From: Volvox africanus
Taxonomy: Eukaryota; Chlorophyta; Chlorophyceae; Chlamydomonadales; Volvocaceae
DNA: 64,000 nucleotides
Reading direction: 5' to 3'
Assembly: GCA_030268105.1 (NCBI GenBank)
Contig: BSDZ01000086.1
Location: 434,001-498,000 of the forward strand
The translations under genes and the position numbers were made by a program. Shown here in pieces: positions 24,491 to 33,795 of the stretch. The notes below the pieces were generated by a model. That model was not told the DNA's origin. It searched no databases and was given only the letters and a program-made list of their open reading frames with translations. Each line of letters starts with the position of its first letter. The first letter of the stretch is position 1.

Positions 24491-26665
24491 CTAAAAACAA
24501 CTAGAAAAACAGGTACCGCCAAATGAACGTATTGCTCTAAATGCCTCTCTAGTTTTAGATGAAGCAATTGCAAAGCCATTAGTTGCAAATATGAGTAAAA
24601 AACTAGTATGATGAAATACCCGAAAACTATCACTCTCCTTATATGGTTCAGGTAGCAGAGAAGCATCAACTATGGTTTGGTGACGGCTTTCCCGTGCTAT
24701 GAATGGATCTTCCTCGAGTATCTTTGTTTTAAGCCGTTCTGCCTTATCAATCATACTAACCATTTCGGAATCTTTCGCATATTCCCTCATGTATTTTTCA
24801 CCTTTAAGTACAGGATTTGGATTATCCTTGTCGGCTTTGGTTAGCTCCTGATAAACTTTATGTTGTATTTCTTGCTGGGCTAGTGCTCTATACGCCTCTA
24901 AGTTTGAATCGCCACCCACTTTAGCCCTGGCAATAAATTCTGGCAATATTACACTTTCTCCTTTAATCCTGCTTAAACTATCTATTTTCATTGCCACCGG
25001 TTGATACTCTTGTTCTCTTGCCCTATCTGCCAGTATTTCATTATATGTCTGCAAGCGGTAATTTTCAGCATCTTTATTCATATCAATATTATTCCATGCT
25101 CCGCCGGCAAAAGTATTACCGATAGCTTTAAGAGTTTCATTATCGCTTTCGCCCACAACTTTTCTATAGGCCTCATGTTTTAAATTCTGGTATCCGGCAT
25201 ATAACTCTTCACCAAACTGTTTCTGCTTGGCTTTTTCAAGGCCTTGTTTAGTTTTAACTTTATGTTGAAGCTCTTTTAGCGACCTAAAAGTAGAATTATG
25301 TTTACCAAGAAGCCCTACCCCTCTTTCTAATAAAGCCTGATAGGCATCAACATAAGCTTCTGCATATTTCCTTGAATAATCAGCGTCATCTGCCAGCTCC
25401 CGTAAGGATTTCTTATTGGTTTCTGCTTTAGCAAAAGCATCTACTAATTCTCGCTCCGCCGCACTTAAGTTTCTATATTTTTTGCCGTATTTTTCCTTAG
25501 CAAGTATCTCTACCGACTTATCCTGGTGTTTACTATTAAGAAGATCTTTAATAGTCTGTCTCTCCTGAGCATTTAAATTATTAAAATCCTTCCCATATTT
25601 AGCCTTGGCAAATTCGTCTTGGAGCTCACTAGACTTTTTATGAGACATTTTATCAGCAATATTAGCCGCTTCTTCATCACTAAGCGGTGGTTCACCTATC
25701 TTTTTAAGCTGCATTTGCAGGGCTTTTTTATAAGCACTCCTCGCTCCCACCTTTACATTCCTATAATCAAGGCCAGACATTTTTTTTGCCTCGGCTGCTA
25801 CCGCCATATTTACCTTACCAGATATGGCTTCCTTCTCCAGACTTTTAATTCTTACTTTGTCAATAAACTTCGACGGTCTTTCTTTTATTTCATTTAATTT
25901 TGCAGCAGCCATTTCTCTAATGCCACTTATTGCCCGCCCGACTTTTGTATTTGCCAACCTACCTTTTATTGGCGACGTAACATACTTATCCATTGCGGAT
26001 CGGATACCGGCTGAAGCATGCCTGTTAACATTAGCCATTTTAGTAAGATTTCCGGAAGTGTTTGAGATAAATTTAGCAATAGAGACTGCAATACCGTTAA
26101 ATTTATCCAGTAGATAAATAGCCACAAAAATTAACAGCATACCATCAAGCTGGACAAATTTTCCATTCCAGAATTGGTTAATCCTCCGCAGGTCTCTATC
26201 AGGATCTAGGAACGGTAAATCTACATATCGTGCTCCTATACAAGCATAGGCTTCACAGAAGGATCCGCTATCTGCTCCAGTTATAATATTATCTCCGGAT
26301 TGAAAGTGGTCTATTGGAATCGGTATATTACGTTTAATCTTAGTAAATTGTTCACCTTTCATCGGCTCAGGAAACCACCAGTAAAAAATTGAATCCCCTA
26401 GATCCAAACCTAAATTCTCTTTGGTAAAATCGCTAATTACCTCAGCTCCCTCATTATTCATTTTAGGAAAAGTATGTTTACAGATTCTAAAACCCAGAGA
26501 CCCATATATTTCCTGACGTAAAATCATGGAGATAAACACAAGGCCCGTAAATAGGATAATAGGCTGGATAGTTTTTAGAAATATTGATAAATTAAAGTAT
26601 TTTTTTGATTTTTGAATATACGCCAGCAAGCTGCATTCGTAAATCACCGGCCTGTGTAGTCCCAA
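24491..26665 (-). CDS. VirB6/TrbL-like type IV secretion membrane protein
   Basis: A 724-codon frame. The N-terminal ~215 residues hold hydrophobic segments (LKTIQPIILFTGLVFISMIL; LDGMLLIFVAIYLLDKF). They also carry a motif style seen in rickettsial VirB6-family proteins, with LPFLDPDRDLRRINQFWNGK before the last membrane segment and a small-residue stretch after it. The rest is long, charged and probably helical/coiled coil (K, E, A rich), as in the extended rickettsial VirB6 proteins. VirB6 forms part of the inner-membrane channel of the T4SS. The start is uncertain: no ATG is near the 5' end, and TTG or GTG codons at 26665-26620 overlap the upstream frame. The last ~20 codons probably are out of frame, because the next frame down to 24430 continues with plausible sequence. 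TraG of F-type systems is the main alternative. Confidence 0.55.
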   Translation of the reverse strand: MGLHRPVIYECSLLAYIQKSKKYFNLSIFLKTIQPIILFTGLVFISMILRQEIYGSLGFRICKHTFPKMNNEGAEVISDFTKENLGLDLGDSIFYWWFPEPMKGEQFTKIKRNIPIPIDHFQSGDNIITGADSGSFCEAYACIGARYVDLPFLDPDRDLRRINQFWNGKFVQLDGMLLIFVAIYLLDKFNGIAVSIAKFISNTSGNLTKMANVNRHASAGIRSAMDKYVTSPIKGRLANTKVGRAISGIREMAAAKLNEIKERPSKFIDKVRIKSLEKEAISGKVNMAVAAEAKKMSGLDYRNVKVGARSAYKKALQMQLKKIGEPPLSDEEAANIADKMSHKKSSELQDEFAKAKYGKDFNNLNAQERQTIKDLLNSKHQDKSVEILAKEKYGKKYRNLSAAERELVDAFAKAETNKKSLRELADDADYSRKYAEAYVDAYQALLERGVGLLGKHNSTFRSLKELQHKVKTKQGLEKAKQKQFGEELYAGYQNLKHEAYRKVVGESDNETLKAIGNTFAGGAWNNIDMNKDAENYRLQTYNEILADRAREQEYQPVAMKIDSLSRIKGESVILPEFIARAKVGGDSNLEAYRALAQQEIQHKVYQELTKADKDNPNPVLKGEKYMREYAKDSEMVSMIDKAERLKTKILEEDPFIARESRHQTIVDASLLPEPYKESDSFRVFHHTSFLLIFATNGFAIASSKTREAFRAIRSFGGTCFSSCF

Positions 26666-26826
26666 ATGTAATTACTGAAAGAGCCGTGTTGTTTTTGTAT
26701 TTCAAGAAATTTTCTAGCATTTTGTGCATCACCTATTCTAATTTCCGGAACATACCTTGCAATTAGATATTGCTCAGTAGTTTGATCAGCATGTGCTTGC
26801 AGACTATGATAGCCTATAATTATTTC
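26644..26826 (-). CDS. C-terminal fragment of an unidentified bacterial protein
   Basis: An open frame of about 60 codons with no start, ending in TGA at 26644 and containing YLIARYVPEIRIGDAQNARK. It overlaps the 5' end of the VirB6-like frame, a layout typical of tightly packed conjugation operons. I cannot name the family; a T4SS component is likely by position only. Confidence 0.35.
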   Translation of the reverse strand, partial: EIIIGYHSLQAHADQTTEQYLIARYVPEIRIGDAQNARKFLEIQKQHGSFSNYIWDYTGR

Positions 26827-26955
26827 TTTATATTAATATTACATAATATAAATACTATGTTATAAATATATATATTTATTTCATACAAAGAAAGTAACTT
26901 TACATATATAAATAATATGTTATATATAACTGTAATTAAAGTTATAAAGTTATAT
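26827..26955. other. Very AT-rich bacterial intergenic segment
   Basis: Nearly all A and T with ATATAT tracts, between divergent bacterial fragments. It probably carried promoters for both directions. No defined box can be supported. Confidence 0.4.
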
Positions 26956-27048
26956 ATGAAAATAGTTTCAATACTAAATCAAAAAGGCGGTGTAGGTAAA
27001 ACTACGCTTGCAACAAACATAGCAACTATGCTTCATTTAAATGGATAA
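26956..27048 (+). pseudogene. parA: parA-type ATPase, N-terminal 30 codons
   Basis: Starts MKIVSILNQKGGVGKTT, the deviant Walker A motif of ParA/Soj ATPases that segregate plasmids and chromosomes. It ends after LHLNG at a TAA where IS256-type sequence begins, so nearly nine tenths of the protein is missing. Plasmid-type and chromosomal ParA cannot be told apart from this piece. Confidence 0.8.
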
Positions 27049-27160
27049 TAACCGCCGTAACGGTAGTTATGAAAAAACAATAATAGACGAAAATGGTAAT
27101 CAGTTAACAGTAGACGTACCTCGGGATCGAGAAGGAGAATTTACCCCAGAAACATATTAG
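27041..27160 (+). pseudogene. IS256-family transposase, N-terminal region fragment
   Basis: A 39-codon frame containing RRNGSYEK and VDVPRDREGEFTPE, matching the RNG...PRDR.G.F.P signature before the catalytic domain of IS256/mutator-type transposases. It overlaps the end of the parA scrap by eight bases and stops at TAG. No terminal inverted repeat was located. A C-terminal IS256 piece on the other strand is at 27557-27823. Confidence 0.7.
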
Positions 27161-27226
27161 ATACAGGGTAACAGTTCCTGCTAATATAGATCAAAATAAT
27201 ATCACTGCACGGGGAATGGGTAGACC

Positions 27227-27565
27227 ATGTGTTTGCGGAGTAAAAGGCCTTACAGTAAACGAAAAAGAGAAATACCTTACTTATTTAATGAGCTTTACTC
27301 TAAGGATCTACGATTATTCAGTGGTATTCGCAAAGATATGAAGAATCATCTATTGGAACTGGAAGATAAAAAGCTGTTACGTAAACGCTCGCTAATTGAA
27401 TCTGTATTTAATGTACTAAAAAACCATATGAGCTTAGAACATTCAAGGCACAGGTCGCCTGTTAATTTTCTTGTGCATGTCTTAGCTTGTCTTACTGGTT
27501 ATGCTATTAAAAAATCCTCCTTAAAACTTGATGATTTAACCAATTCTTATCCCCTTTTATCCTAA
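27227..27565 (+). pseudogene. IS982-family transposase, C-terminal fragment
   Basis: Reads LFNELYSKDLRLFSGIRKDMKN, then LLRKRSLIESVFNVLKN, then LEHSRHRSPVNFLVHVLACL, the order of the C-terminal catalytic region of IS982-type transposases. The front of the protein is missing. Upstream, 27161-27226 carries unidentified coding-like sequence. Ends by TAA at 27563-27565. Confidence 0.7.
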
Positions 27566-27823
27566 ACTGGCGTTTCTAAGGGCTAAAAATATTATTTTTT
27601 GAATTGATTTATCATCAGGGAAAACGCCTTTATTTTTGATGATTTTTCTGATTTGACGATTTACCGATTCAATCACATTAGTAGTATATATGACCTTTCT
27701 AATTTCCGCAGGAAAGGCAAAAAACGGCACAATTACTGACCAATTTCTTTGCCAGATATCAGAAATAACAGGATATTTATTATCCCATTTTATTCCAAAT
27801 TGTTTTAGCTCAAAATGTGCCAT
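27557..27823 (-). pseudogene. IS256-family transposase, C-terminal fragment
   Basis: Carries FPAEIRKVIYTTNVIESVNRQIRK and a KNKGVFPDD stretch, the signature around the catalytic Glu of IS256-type transposases. It is truncated at the C-terminus (LALRNASLG, stop at 27557). Its 5' end is fused to lpxA, so an IS256 copy or its remnant interrupts the lpxA 3' end. Confidence 0.8.
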
Positions 27824-28410
27824 TTCTTACCAACCAAATTAAGGCCTTCAAGATGAGCTCTATCACTTGTTGCAAGACCATAAGGAACTAGGTCTCTTAC
27901 TACCGCAGATACTCCCCCTATCATGGTATGAGGACCTACTCTAACGAACTGCTGCACAGCTGATAAACCTCCGATAATTGCAAAGTCACCTACATTAACA
28001 TGTCCGGCAAGACTAACATAATTAGCAAAAATTACATTATTGCCTACAGTACAGTTATGGGCAATGTGCACTCCTACCATGAATAGGCAATTATTGCCAA
28101 TAGTAGTACGCATTGAACCGTCCTCCGTTCCATGCTGAATCGTTACGTATTCCCGAATCGTATTATTTTTACCAATAATAATTTCTGAATCTTCCCCCTG
28201 ATATTTCAAGGTCTGCGGATAGCATAAGGAAGCAAATGGATAAATAACCGTACCTTCACCAATTGTAACTCTGCCTTCAATAATCACATGTGACTTTATC
28301 TCTACGTTATCTCCGATAATAGCCTTATCGCCAATAATTGAAAAGGGTCCTATTTTTACGTTGTTCCCAATTTTAGCCTTTTTACTAACAATGGCACTTT
28401 TATGAATCAT
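27824..28410 (-). pseudogene. lpxA: lpxA, UDP-GlcNAc acyltransferase, 3' end lost
   Basis: LpxA adds the first acyl chain to UDP-GlcNAc in lipid A synthesis, in the cytoplasm. The protein starts MIHKSAIVSKKAKIG and shows left-handed parallel beta-helix hexapeptide repeats throughout (IGNNVKIGPFSIIG and so on). The catalytic-region motif GVHIAHNCTVG holds the conserved His. About 194 residues remain, against roughly 260 in full LpxA. It breaks after HLEGLNLVG into IS256 sequence, losing the C-terminal helical domain. It starts a few bases after the fabZ stop, so the two were co-transcribed. Confidence 0.88.
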
Positions 28411-28415
28411 CTTAT

Positions 28416-28877
28416 TTATCCTTTATTTTTATCTCTTACCATTGCAGTAAAAACTGCTTCTGATGCAATTTTACCGTCAACTTCTGACCGGGCTTTGAAT
28501 TTCCACACAGGACCACGGTTTTGAATTATGTTAGAATACATAACTAGGCAATCCCCCGGTTCTACTATTTTTCTAAATTTTGATTCTTCAATAGACATAA
28601 AAAATACTTCTTTATCTTTAGTACTTTCCATTGATTTAGCAACTAATACCGCTGATAATTGTGCCATTGCTTCAACAATTAAGACTCCCGGCATTATCGG
28701 CCTGCTAGGAAAATGACCGGTAAATTGAGGTTCATTAAAAGTTACATTTTTAATACCAATTATAGATTCCCCTAAAATTATTTCTTTAATTCTATCTATC
28801 AATAAAAAAGGATACCTATGAGGTATGATCGACATTATTTGGTTAATATCCATTGATGTATCTTCTTGCGTATTCAT
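28416..28877 (-). CDS. fabZ: fabZ, 3-hydroxyacyl-ACP dehydratase (complete)
   Basis: FabZ dehydrates 3-hydroxyacyl-ACP in fatty acid elongation as a hot-dog fold dimer in the cytosol. Complete at 153 codons from ATG 28877, or 145 from the internal ATG ([16 protein letters not shown]), the usual family length. Catalytic His is in [11 protein letters not shown] and the Glu in IVEAMAQ. The first ATG overlaps the lpxD stop as ATGA, the classic coupled start. This is the only intact bacterial gene in the island. The gene order lpxD-fabZ-lpxA is the standard proteobacterial one. Confidence 0.92.
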   Translation of the reverse strand: MNTQEDTSMDINQIMSIIPHRYPFLLIDRIKEIILGESIIGIKNVTFNEPQFTGHFPSRPIMPGVLIVEAMAQLSAVLVAKSMESTKDKEVFFMSIEESKFRKIVEPGDCLVMYSNIIQNRGPVWKFKARSEVDGKIASEAVFTAMVRDKNKG

Positions 28878-29140
28878 TTCTTTCTTTCATTAATTAATTT
28901 TTTTAAAATTATAGTTTGTCTATGCCAGTCCTTTATCGGAACAGCCGGAGTTCCTCCCATAATCCCTGATTCCTTTATATCTTGAATTACCCCGCCTTGA
29001 CCAGCAATTTGTACATTATCAGTAATGGTAATATGTCCTGCAACACCTACTTGCCCTCCAAGCGCGCAGTAAGAACCTATCACACTACTACCGGCAACAC
29101 CTACTTGCGCCACTAAAATTGTACCTTTTTTAATGTGAAC
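28874..29140 (-). pseudogene. lpxD: lpxD, C-terminal 88 codons, cut by CV4
   Basis: LpxD transfers the N-linked acyl chain to UDP-3-O-acyl-glucosamine. Only the end of its hexapeptide-repeat domain and C-terminal helix remain: [17 protein letters not shown], then [12 protein letters not shown], then [20 protein letters not shown], and a lysine-rich tail. The open frame runs without a stop from CV4 pol into lpxD, so a hybrid frame exists (to 30091), but this is a junction accident. About three quarters of lpxD is missing. Confidence 0.88.
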
Positions 29141-30129
29141 TGGTTCAATTTGCGCGGCCATTGCGGTCACGGTGAAATTAACCATAGGCACCGCCTCAGC
29201 TTTGCCCTCCTTTGGTGTGACATGTTCGAACGACAGGAAAGGTACCTTAATCGACAGAGCACCCTTGCACAAATGCAGGGTTGTGGCCTCCATGTCGATG
29301 TGCGCGCGGTACTGTCGTAATGTTGAAGACCCCATTATGTACGGTGCAGTCTCTGCCAAGCCCTGCAGCACGTACGGCCGGGTCACAACACGCAAAGGGC
29401 CTAACGATAGGCTAAGGGTGATCCTGCCCACGATGGGATGCTTACCCCCGTCAGCAAGGGTAACCTGTGGACAATCAGACGACTCTGGGGTCAACCCCAG
29501 CGCATTCACCTCTGCGACAGAGATGAAGTCGTCGCTGGCACCGGTGTCAACAAGTGCCTTCAGAGTACGGCCATTCAAACCGATCTGAACCACCGGGACA
29601 CGGTTATCTATGAGCGACTTCCCAGCAGATAACGTCAGTGCACTTAGGGCGGGTCCGTAACTTACGGCACCCTCATCAGGAGCTTCGTACCAAACGTCAA
29701 CCGAGGAGGATGTCCCTGGCCACGGAGCCAGCATACCCTCCTGATCCACACCGTTAAACAAAACGGTGCCCGGCTCGAACCGGTGGCCACACCGCATACC
29801 CCTTAACGATGCCTCTGCCTTGCGCCGACAGAAAGCGGGGAGTAAAACACATGCGGCGGTGCCTGGATATTGACGCCTACACCTCCTGTATATGGCCAAC
29901 TGTTCCGACATCTCACGCAGAGACGAGGGGATGAACAAAACCACGTGGTTTGACAGATCAATAGACGACAGGGGACGGCGAGGTGTAAACAAATTACACA
30001 ACGGGTCGAAGCAGAGAAGTCCCGTGCGTCCGTCAAGCGTGATGCGTCGTGCAATGACTCGCTCGATGTGTCCAAGTACACAAGGCAACAATGCCTTAAC
30101 GGCTGGCCGTAAGGATGACCACCGACCAC
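29141..30129 (-). pseudogene. CV4 pol, N-terminal part (linker and protease)
   Basis: Matches CV3 pol nearly residue for residue from the pol start to [12 protein letters not shown], including the protease DTGASDDF near 29540, and then runs into lpxD. A first frame break may lie near 30091-30129. It continues at 24369 beyond the bacterial island. Confidence 0.87.
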
Positions 30130-30184
30130 GCGTTAGTTCAGAAATCCCAGGTGGTGCCCCCTCCGCAGGAACCCGGGCAAGCCC

Positions 30185-31230
30185 CTATTTCGGCTGAGGT
30201 ACAAACGGCGGCATTAGCGGGCAATCCTTAGTGGAATGACTCTCCGCACACCGTAGACAAACGTTGGCCAATTTCCGACGCTCGAATTCGGAACGATTGC
30301 AATTCCATTTTGGCATATACGTGTCGTCCGTGTGAGTCCGCTTCGCATTGGGGTCGGAACGCTGTGCGGCTGCCGTCGACGGTGCACCACCACGCTTCCT
30401 GTTTTTAGCCGGGTCCGAGCTCGGACCTGCCCCTCCTGACCCACGGACACCCGAGCTAGCGCCCCCGCACGCCTGGCGTTGCCGGTTGCTGCGTCGCGTC
30501 GCGGCAGTAGGCGTGGGGCGGGTCGCTCCGAAGTCCTGGTCAAGAGCTACGGCTTCCCCAAGCGGATCCTGCACTTGCACGGCATTTGCACGAGGGGCAG
30601 ACTTGACTTCTTCCTCACCGGCAAGGAGTCGTATCTCCGTGCCCTTAGCAAAAGCGACCAAAGCATCATACGACTTGATCTGCGCTCCAACCAAGTCAGT
30701 AGCGCACCATTTAGCCAAAAGTTTCGTCAGGCCTCGCCTAAACCAAAAGACACGCTCGGATTCAGTGAGGTCAGCAATGGGAGTCACAAGTGCTTCGAAG
30801 CGTGACTGGTACGCAGGTACATTTTCATCCCGACGCATGTGGTAGCTACCGGCTGCCAAAACGTTACGAGCTTCCACATCGCGTGCTTGAACCTCAGTAG
30901 CGAATCGTGCGAGCAAAGCGGCGACCAACTCGTCAAAAGTATAGCTGCCCCGGGCGTTGGTCCAATTGCGATACCAGTCCTTCGCTGAGCCCTCGAGGGT
31001 GTTACCAACGAAGAGACACCTGAAACCCTTGGTCCAGCAGTGTTGTCCATATTCGTGTTCACTGCTGAATGCGGCACAATTAAGTGAGCAGGGGTCTGAA
31101 GGAAAAGGGGCTCTTGAGTGGCTCGCGCGCCAACAGTCTCAAGACCTCTATCCGGTGCTCTAGCAGCCACAACAAAATCGGGTTGGCTAGCTAGGCTAGT
31201 GTGCGGCGTATCGTCGTGTTCCACGGACAT
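30185..31230 (-). pseudogene. CV4 gag with internal deletion
   Basis: Starts MSVEHDD, close to the gag starts of CV1 and CV2. It carries the N-terminal stretch LFLQTPAHLIVPHSAV, then lacks ~200 bases near 31040 that CV3 keeps (63780-63960, the MRLTIPVPMLNI to LQAVHGG region). It resumes in the capsid and continues to a zinc knuckle (CLRCAESHSTKDC) and stop near 30185. The frame changes near 30930. The deletion makes it non-functional. Confidence 0.85.
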
Positions 31231-31696
31231 GGAGCACGAAGCGATACCCTAGGTTTGCGTAATAGAAGCCGACTTCTACCGCAAAGGCAAGAGTACAAAG
31301 CGATTCGGTGAGCCTACCGACAGAACTCTTGAGAAGATTCAGTAAACTCAGCAAGTACTTGCCCAGCTGAGTCCTGATCTCTGTAGTTTGGGCAATGAGA
31401 GTCGCCAACTGGTCCGGACGAAAGCCGGTCTCAGTCGCCGCAGCAAGCAATGCCGGTGCACTGAGATTACCTGCGACTCAGAGCGTACACTTACACAACA
31501 AGTGCAGCAATCTAAGTAAAAGCAATTAAACAATTACAAACCGGAAGCGGCGGCGTCCAAAACGGCGCGGCCTAGGTCTTCGGCAAAAGTATCTAGCGGT
31601 CCTCGTGGTTCGTCGCTGGAACTCGCCATAGAAAGAACCTACTTCCGATTAGACAAAGAGAGACAGTTAGGCAACGAACCTGTCTCGATACCAATT
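31231..31696 (-). other. CV4 leader with primer binding site
   Basis: Untranslated region between LTR and gag. On the minus strand TGGTATCGAGACAGG at 31679-31693 follows the LTR, as in CV1 and CV2. A stretch similar to 59050-59110 (AACCGGAAGCGGCGGCGTCC on the plus strand near 31540) shows that alpha and beta LTR elements share this leader. Confidence 0.75.
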
Positions 31697-32512
31697 TGTT
31701 GTACCCCTCGTTTGCGTTTGCTCATAAGTATCTGCACGTCTGGAGACTTTCGACACCGATGCGCGAGCACTTGCAAGTACAGCAAGGCAAGCGAGAGCAA
31801 ACAGAGACAGCGGAAGACTTCAAGACGAAGAGAGATATAACTTACAGATCGGAACGATGCAATGGACGAAATCACCGTCAGCGCCGGAAGCAAGCAATCA
31901 TCACGCGGCGGTGATTAGCGAAGTTCAGGCTTAGCTCGGGCTAAGTAGAATAGCGTATAGCAATAGTAATATAGAACACGCGAGTGTTCTCCGGTATCGA
32001 ATGTCTTATCTTGCTTAGCCGTCCTCGCATCTGTTATACTCGCAGCATCACAATGCCGTACGATTCACATCAGGAGGCCGATCCTAGATGTGACAACCCT
32101 ACTGCATATAGGCGATGTCTACGCATAACAACGTATAAGCCTTTCCGGCATTCGCATGATGCAAGGGTCCGGATAACGATATCCGGTTGCAGGGCATGTA
32201 TCGCGACGAGTGCGGCGCTCTCAACGTGTGCTGTAATGAAGTAATATTATATCAGATAATATTACTTATCGTTTCGTAGCACGAGCATAATGCGCACTTC
32301 AATGCTTCGGGTTTTCATGCATGCTAGGCGGATTTGCCATGGTGCGATGTCACGATGGGTAATGACAACATGCCAAATGCATATATAAATGTACACGAAT
32401 ACATTTATATCATGCAGATTCATTCATATGCAATGTGTTCATCACAATAGCACTTCGCCTTGTAGGATCACATCGACCTATGCATCGGCGGGAGACTAGC
32501 CGTAGCACAACA
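31697..32512 (-). repeat. CV4 5' LTR, complete (family beta, 816 bp)
   Basis: Starts TGTTGTGCTACG and ends GGTACAACA. It contains two hairpins: 32241-32265 (10-bp perfect stem, 5-base loop) and 32383-32410 (11-bp stem, 6-base loop). It is the reference copy for the beta family and abuts CV5 gag on the plus strand, so CV4 is inserted antisense in CV5. Confidence 0.9.
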
Positions 32513-33795
32513 CACGGCGGGGGATGCGACTCCATTAAATGCCTGTTTGTCGGGAATACCCTTGAGGGTGTTGCCAAGGACTGGTATGATGAATGGACAA
32601 CCGCTAGGGGCAAGTATACGTTTGATAACTTGATCGATGCTCTTCTCGCTCGCTTTGCTACGGAAGTTCGCTTGCGTGGCAACGAGGCTCGTAAGACGCT
32701 GGCACAAGGCACGTACCACATGCGTCCACACGAAACTGTTCCTGCTTATCAGTCCCGCTTCAAGGCGCTGATAACACCTATCGTTAACTTTCCTGAAGAG
32801 GATCGTATCTTTTGGTTCCATCACGGTCTTACTGAATCCCTTGCACGATGGTGCGCCACTGACCTTAGTGGAATTCCTTTCCAATCTTATGATGCCTTGG
32901 TAGCTTTTGCTAGAGGTGCAGAAGTTAGACATTTGGCGGGCAAGGATGTTAAACAATTTAACCCTCGCGTTCACGCGATGCGAGCGCAGGAACTGCCTTC
33001 GGAGTTGACGCCGAAGGACCAGGGTCCTGACCGCCAACGCCCCGCGGCAACCGTGCATACCGTTCGTAAGGAAAGGCGGTATGACAATCGCGGACGCCAC
33101 AACCCAAGTAATCGTGGGTCTGCGGGAGCTGGGCCGAGCTCTGGCCATGCTAAAGGCAAACGAAGAGGGAGCATGCCATCTGTAGCTGCAATGCAGAACA
33201 TGGCTCCTAGTGTTAAGAAACCCCGGACAGATGATCCGTACATGCAAAAGTGGGAGTGCCGACGCCCGGAGTTTGACCGTCGGAAGTTTGCTAATCTTTG
33301 TTTGCGGTGTGCGGGAGAACACCCTACCCGCGAGTGCCCCCTTTTGCCACCTTTCGTACCGAAGACGACCTAGGAAGTTGCCCGGGATGTGGAGGAAGGG
33401 ACTTCTCCCGGGATAGAAGAAGGTGAATGTGGCCGCTGGCTGTCGTTACGCCCTACAGTGAGGGCCCTTTTACCTGCTGTTTTCGGACAAATCGAGCGGG
33501 CTATCGAGCGACGTTTTTCACTCGACGGGCGCACGGGACTAAACCACTTCGACCCGTTGTGTAATTTATTTGCGCCGCGTTGCCCCCTTTCTTCCCTCGA
33601 TTTATCGGGCCACACTTCTCTACTAATCCCTTCATCTTTCCGTGAGCTGTGCGAACAGCTCGCCAGGTACAAGAAGTACCGCCGTCGAAATCCGGACACT
33701 GCAGCTTGCATATTAATTCCCTCTTTTTGCCAATGTAAAGTGGCGTCTTTGTTGGAAGGTATGCAATGTGTCCTCCGATTTGAGTCGGGCACCGC
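32513..33795 (+). mobile_element. CV5 chromovirus fragment (gag and start of pol)
   Basis: Nearly identical to CV1 gag from HGGGCDSIKCLF to the zinc knuckle (CLRCAGEHPTREC; gag stop near 33371). It then keeps the pol linker that CV1 has lost (SSFRELCEQLARYKKYRR). It begins at the CV4 LTR and stops about 33795 at host sequence. The 5' part and all of the enzyme domains are absent. Confidence 0.87.

Larger units (their letters stand above)
24370..29140. other. Bacterial (Rickettsiales-type) DNA island inside CV4
   Basis: About 4.8 kb of AT-rich, intronless, gene-dense sequence lying within the CV4 pol. Its contents are bacterial: a VirB6-like T4SS protein, a parA start, IS256 and IS982 transposase pieces, and lpxA-fabZ-lpxD in reverse order on the minus strand. 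Left edge: CV4 matches end at CATGAGAGGG (24369). Right edge: CV4 resumes at CTGGTTCAATTTG (about 29140), with one or two bases shared. Compared with CV3, CV4 loses about 200 bases at the insertion (CV3 19303-19506). AT richness and the pile of broken IS and conjugation genes suit a Rickettsiales endosymbiont, and Rickettsiaceae endosymbionts are known in volvocalean algae. It may instead be an assembly chimera. Confidence 0.85.

Noticed and set aside
29140..30091. A genuine fusion protein of retroviral-type protease and LpxD.
   Set aside because: The frame crosses an illegitimate junction, and lpxD lacks its N-terminal domain; there is no sign of selection for the fusion.
18281..31230. CV3 and CV4 as arms of one large palindrome.
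   Set aside because: They are inverted relative to each other but have different lesions, different LTR contexts and a different second half; nesting and separate insertions explain them better.
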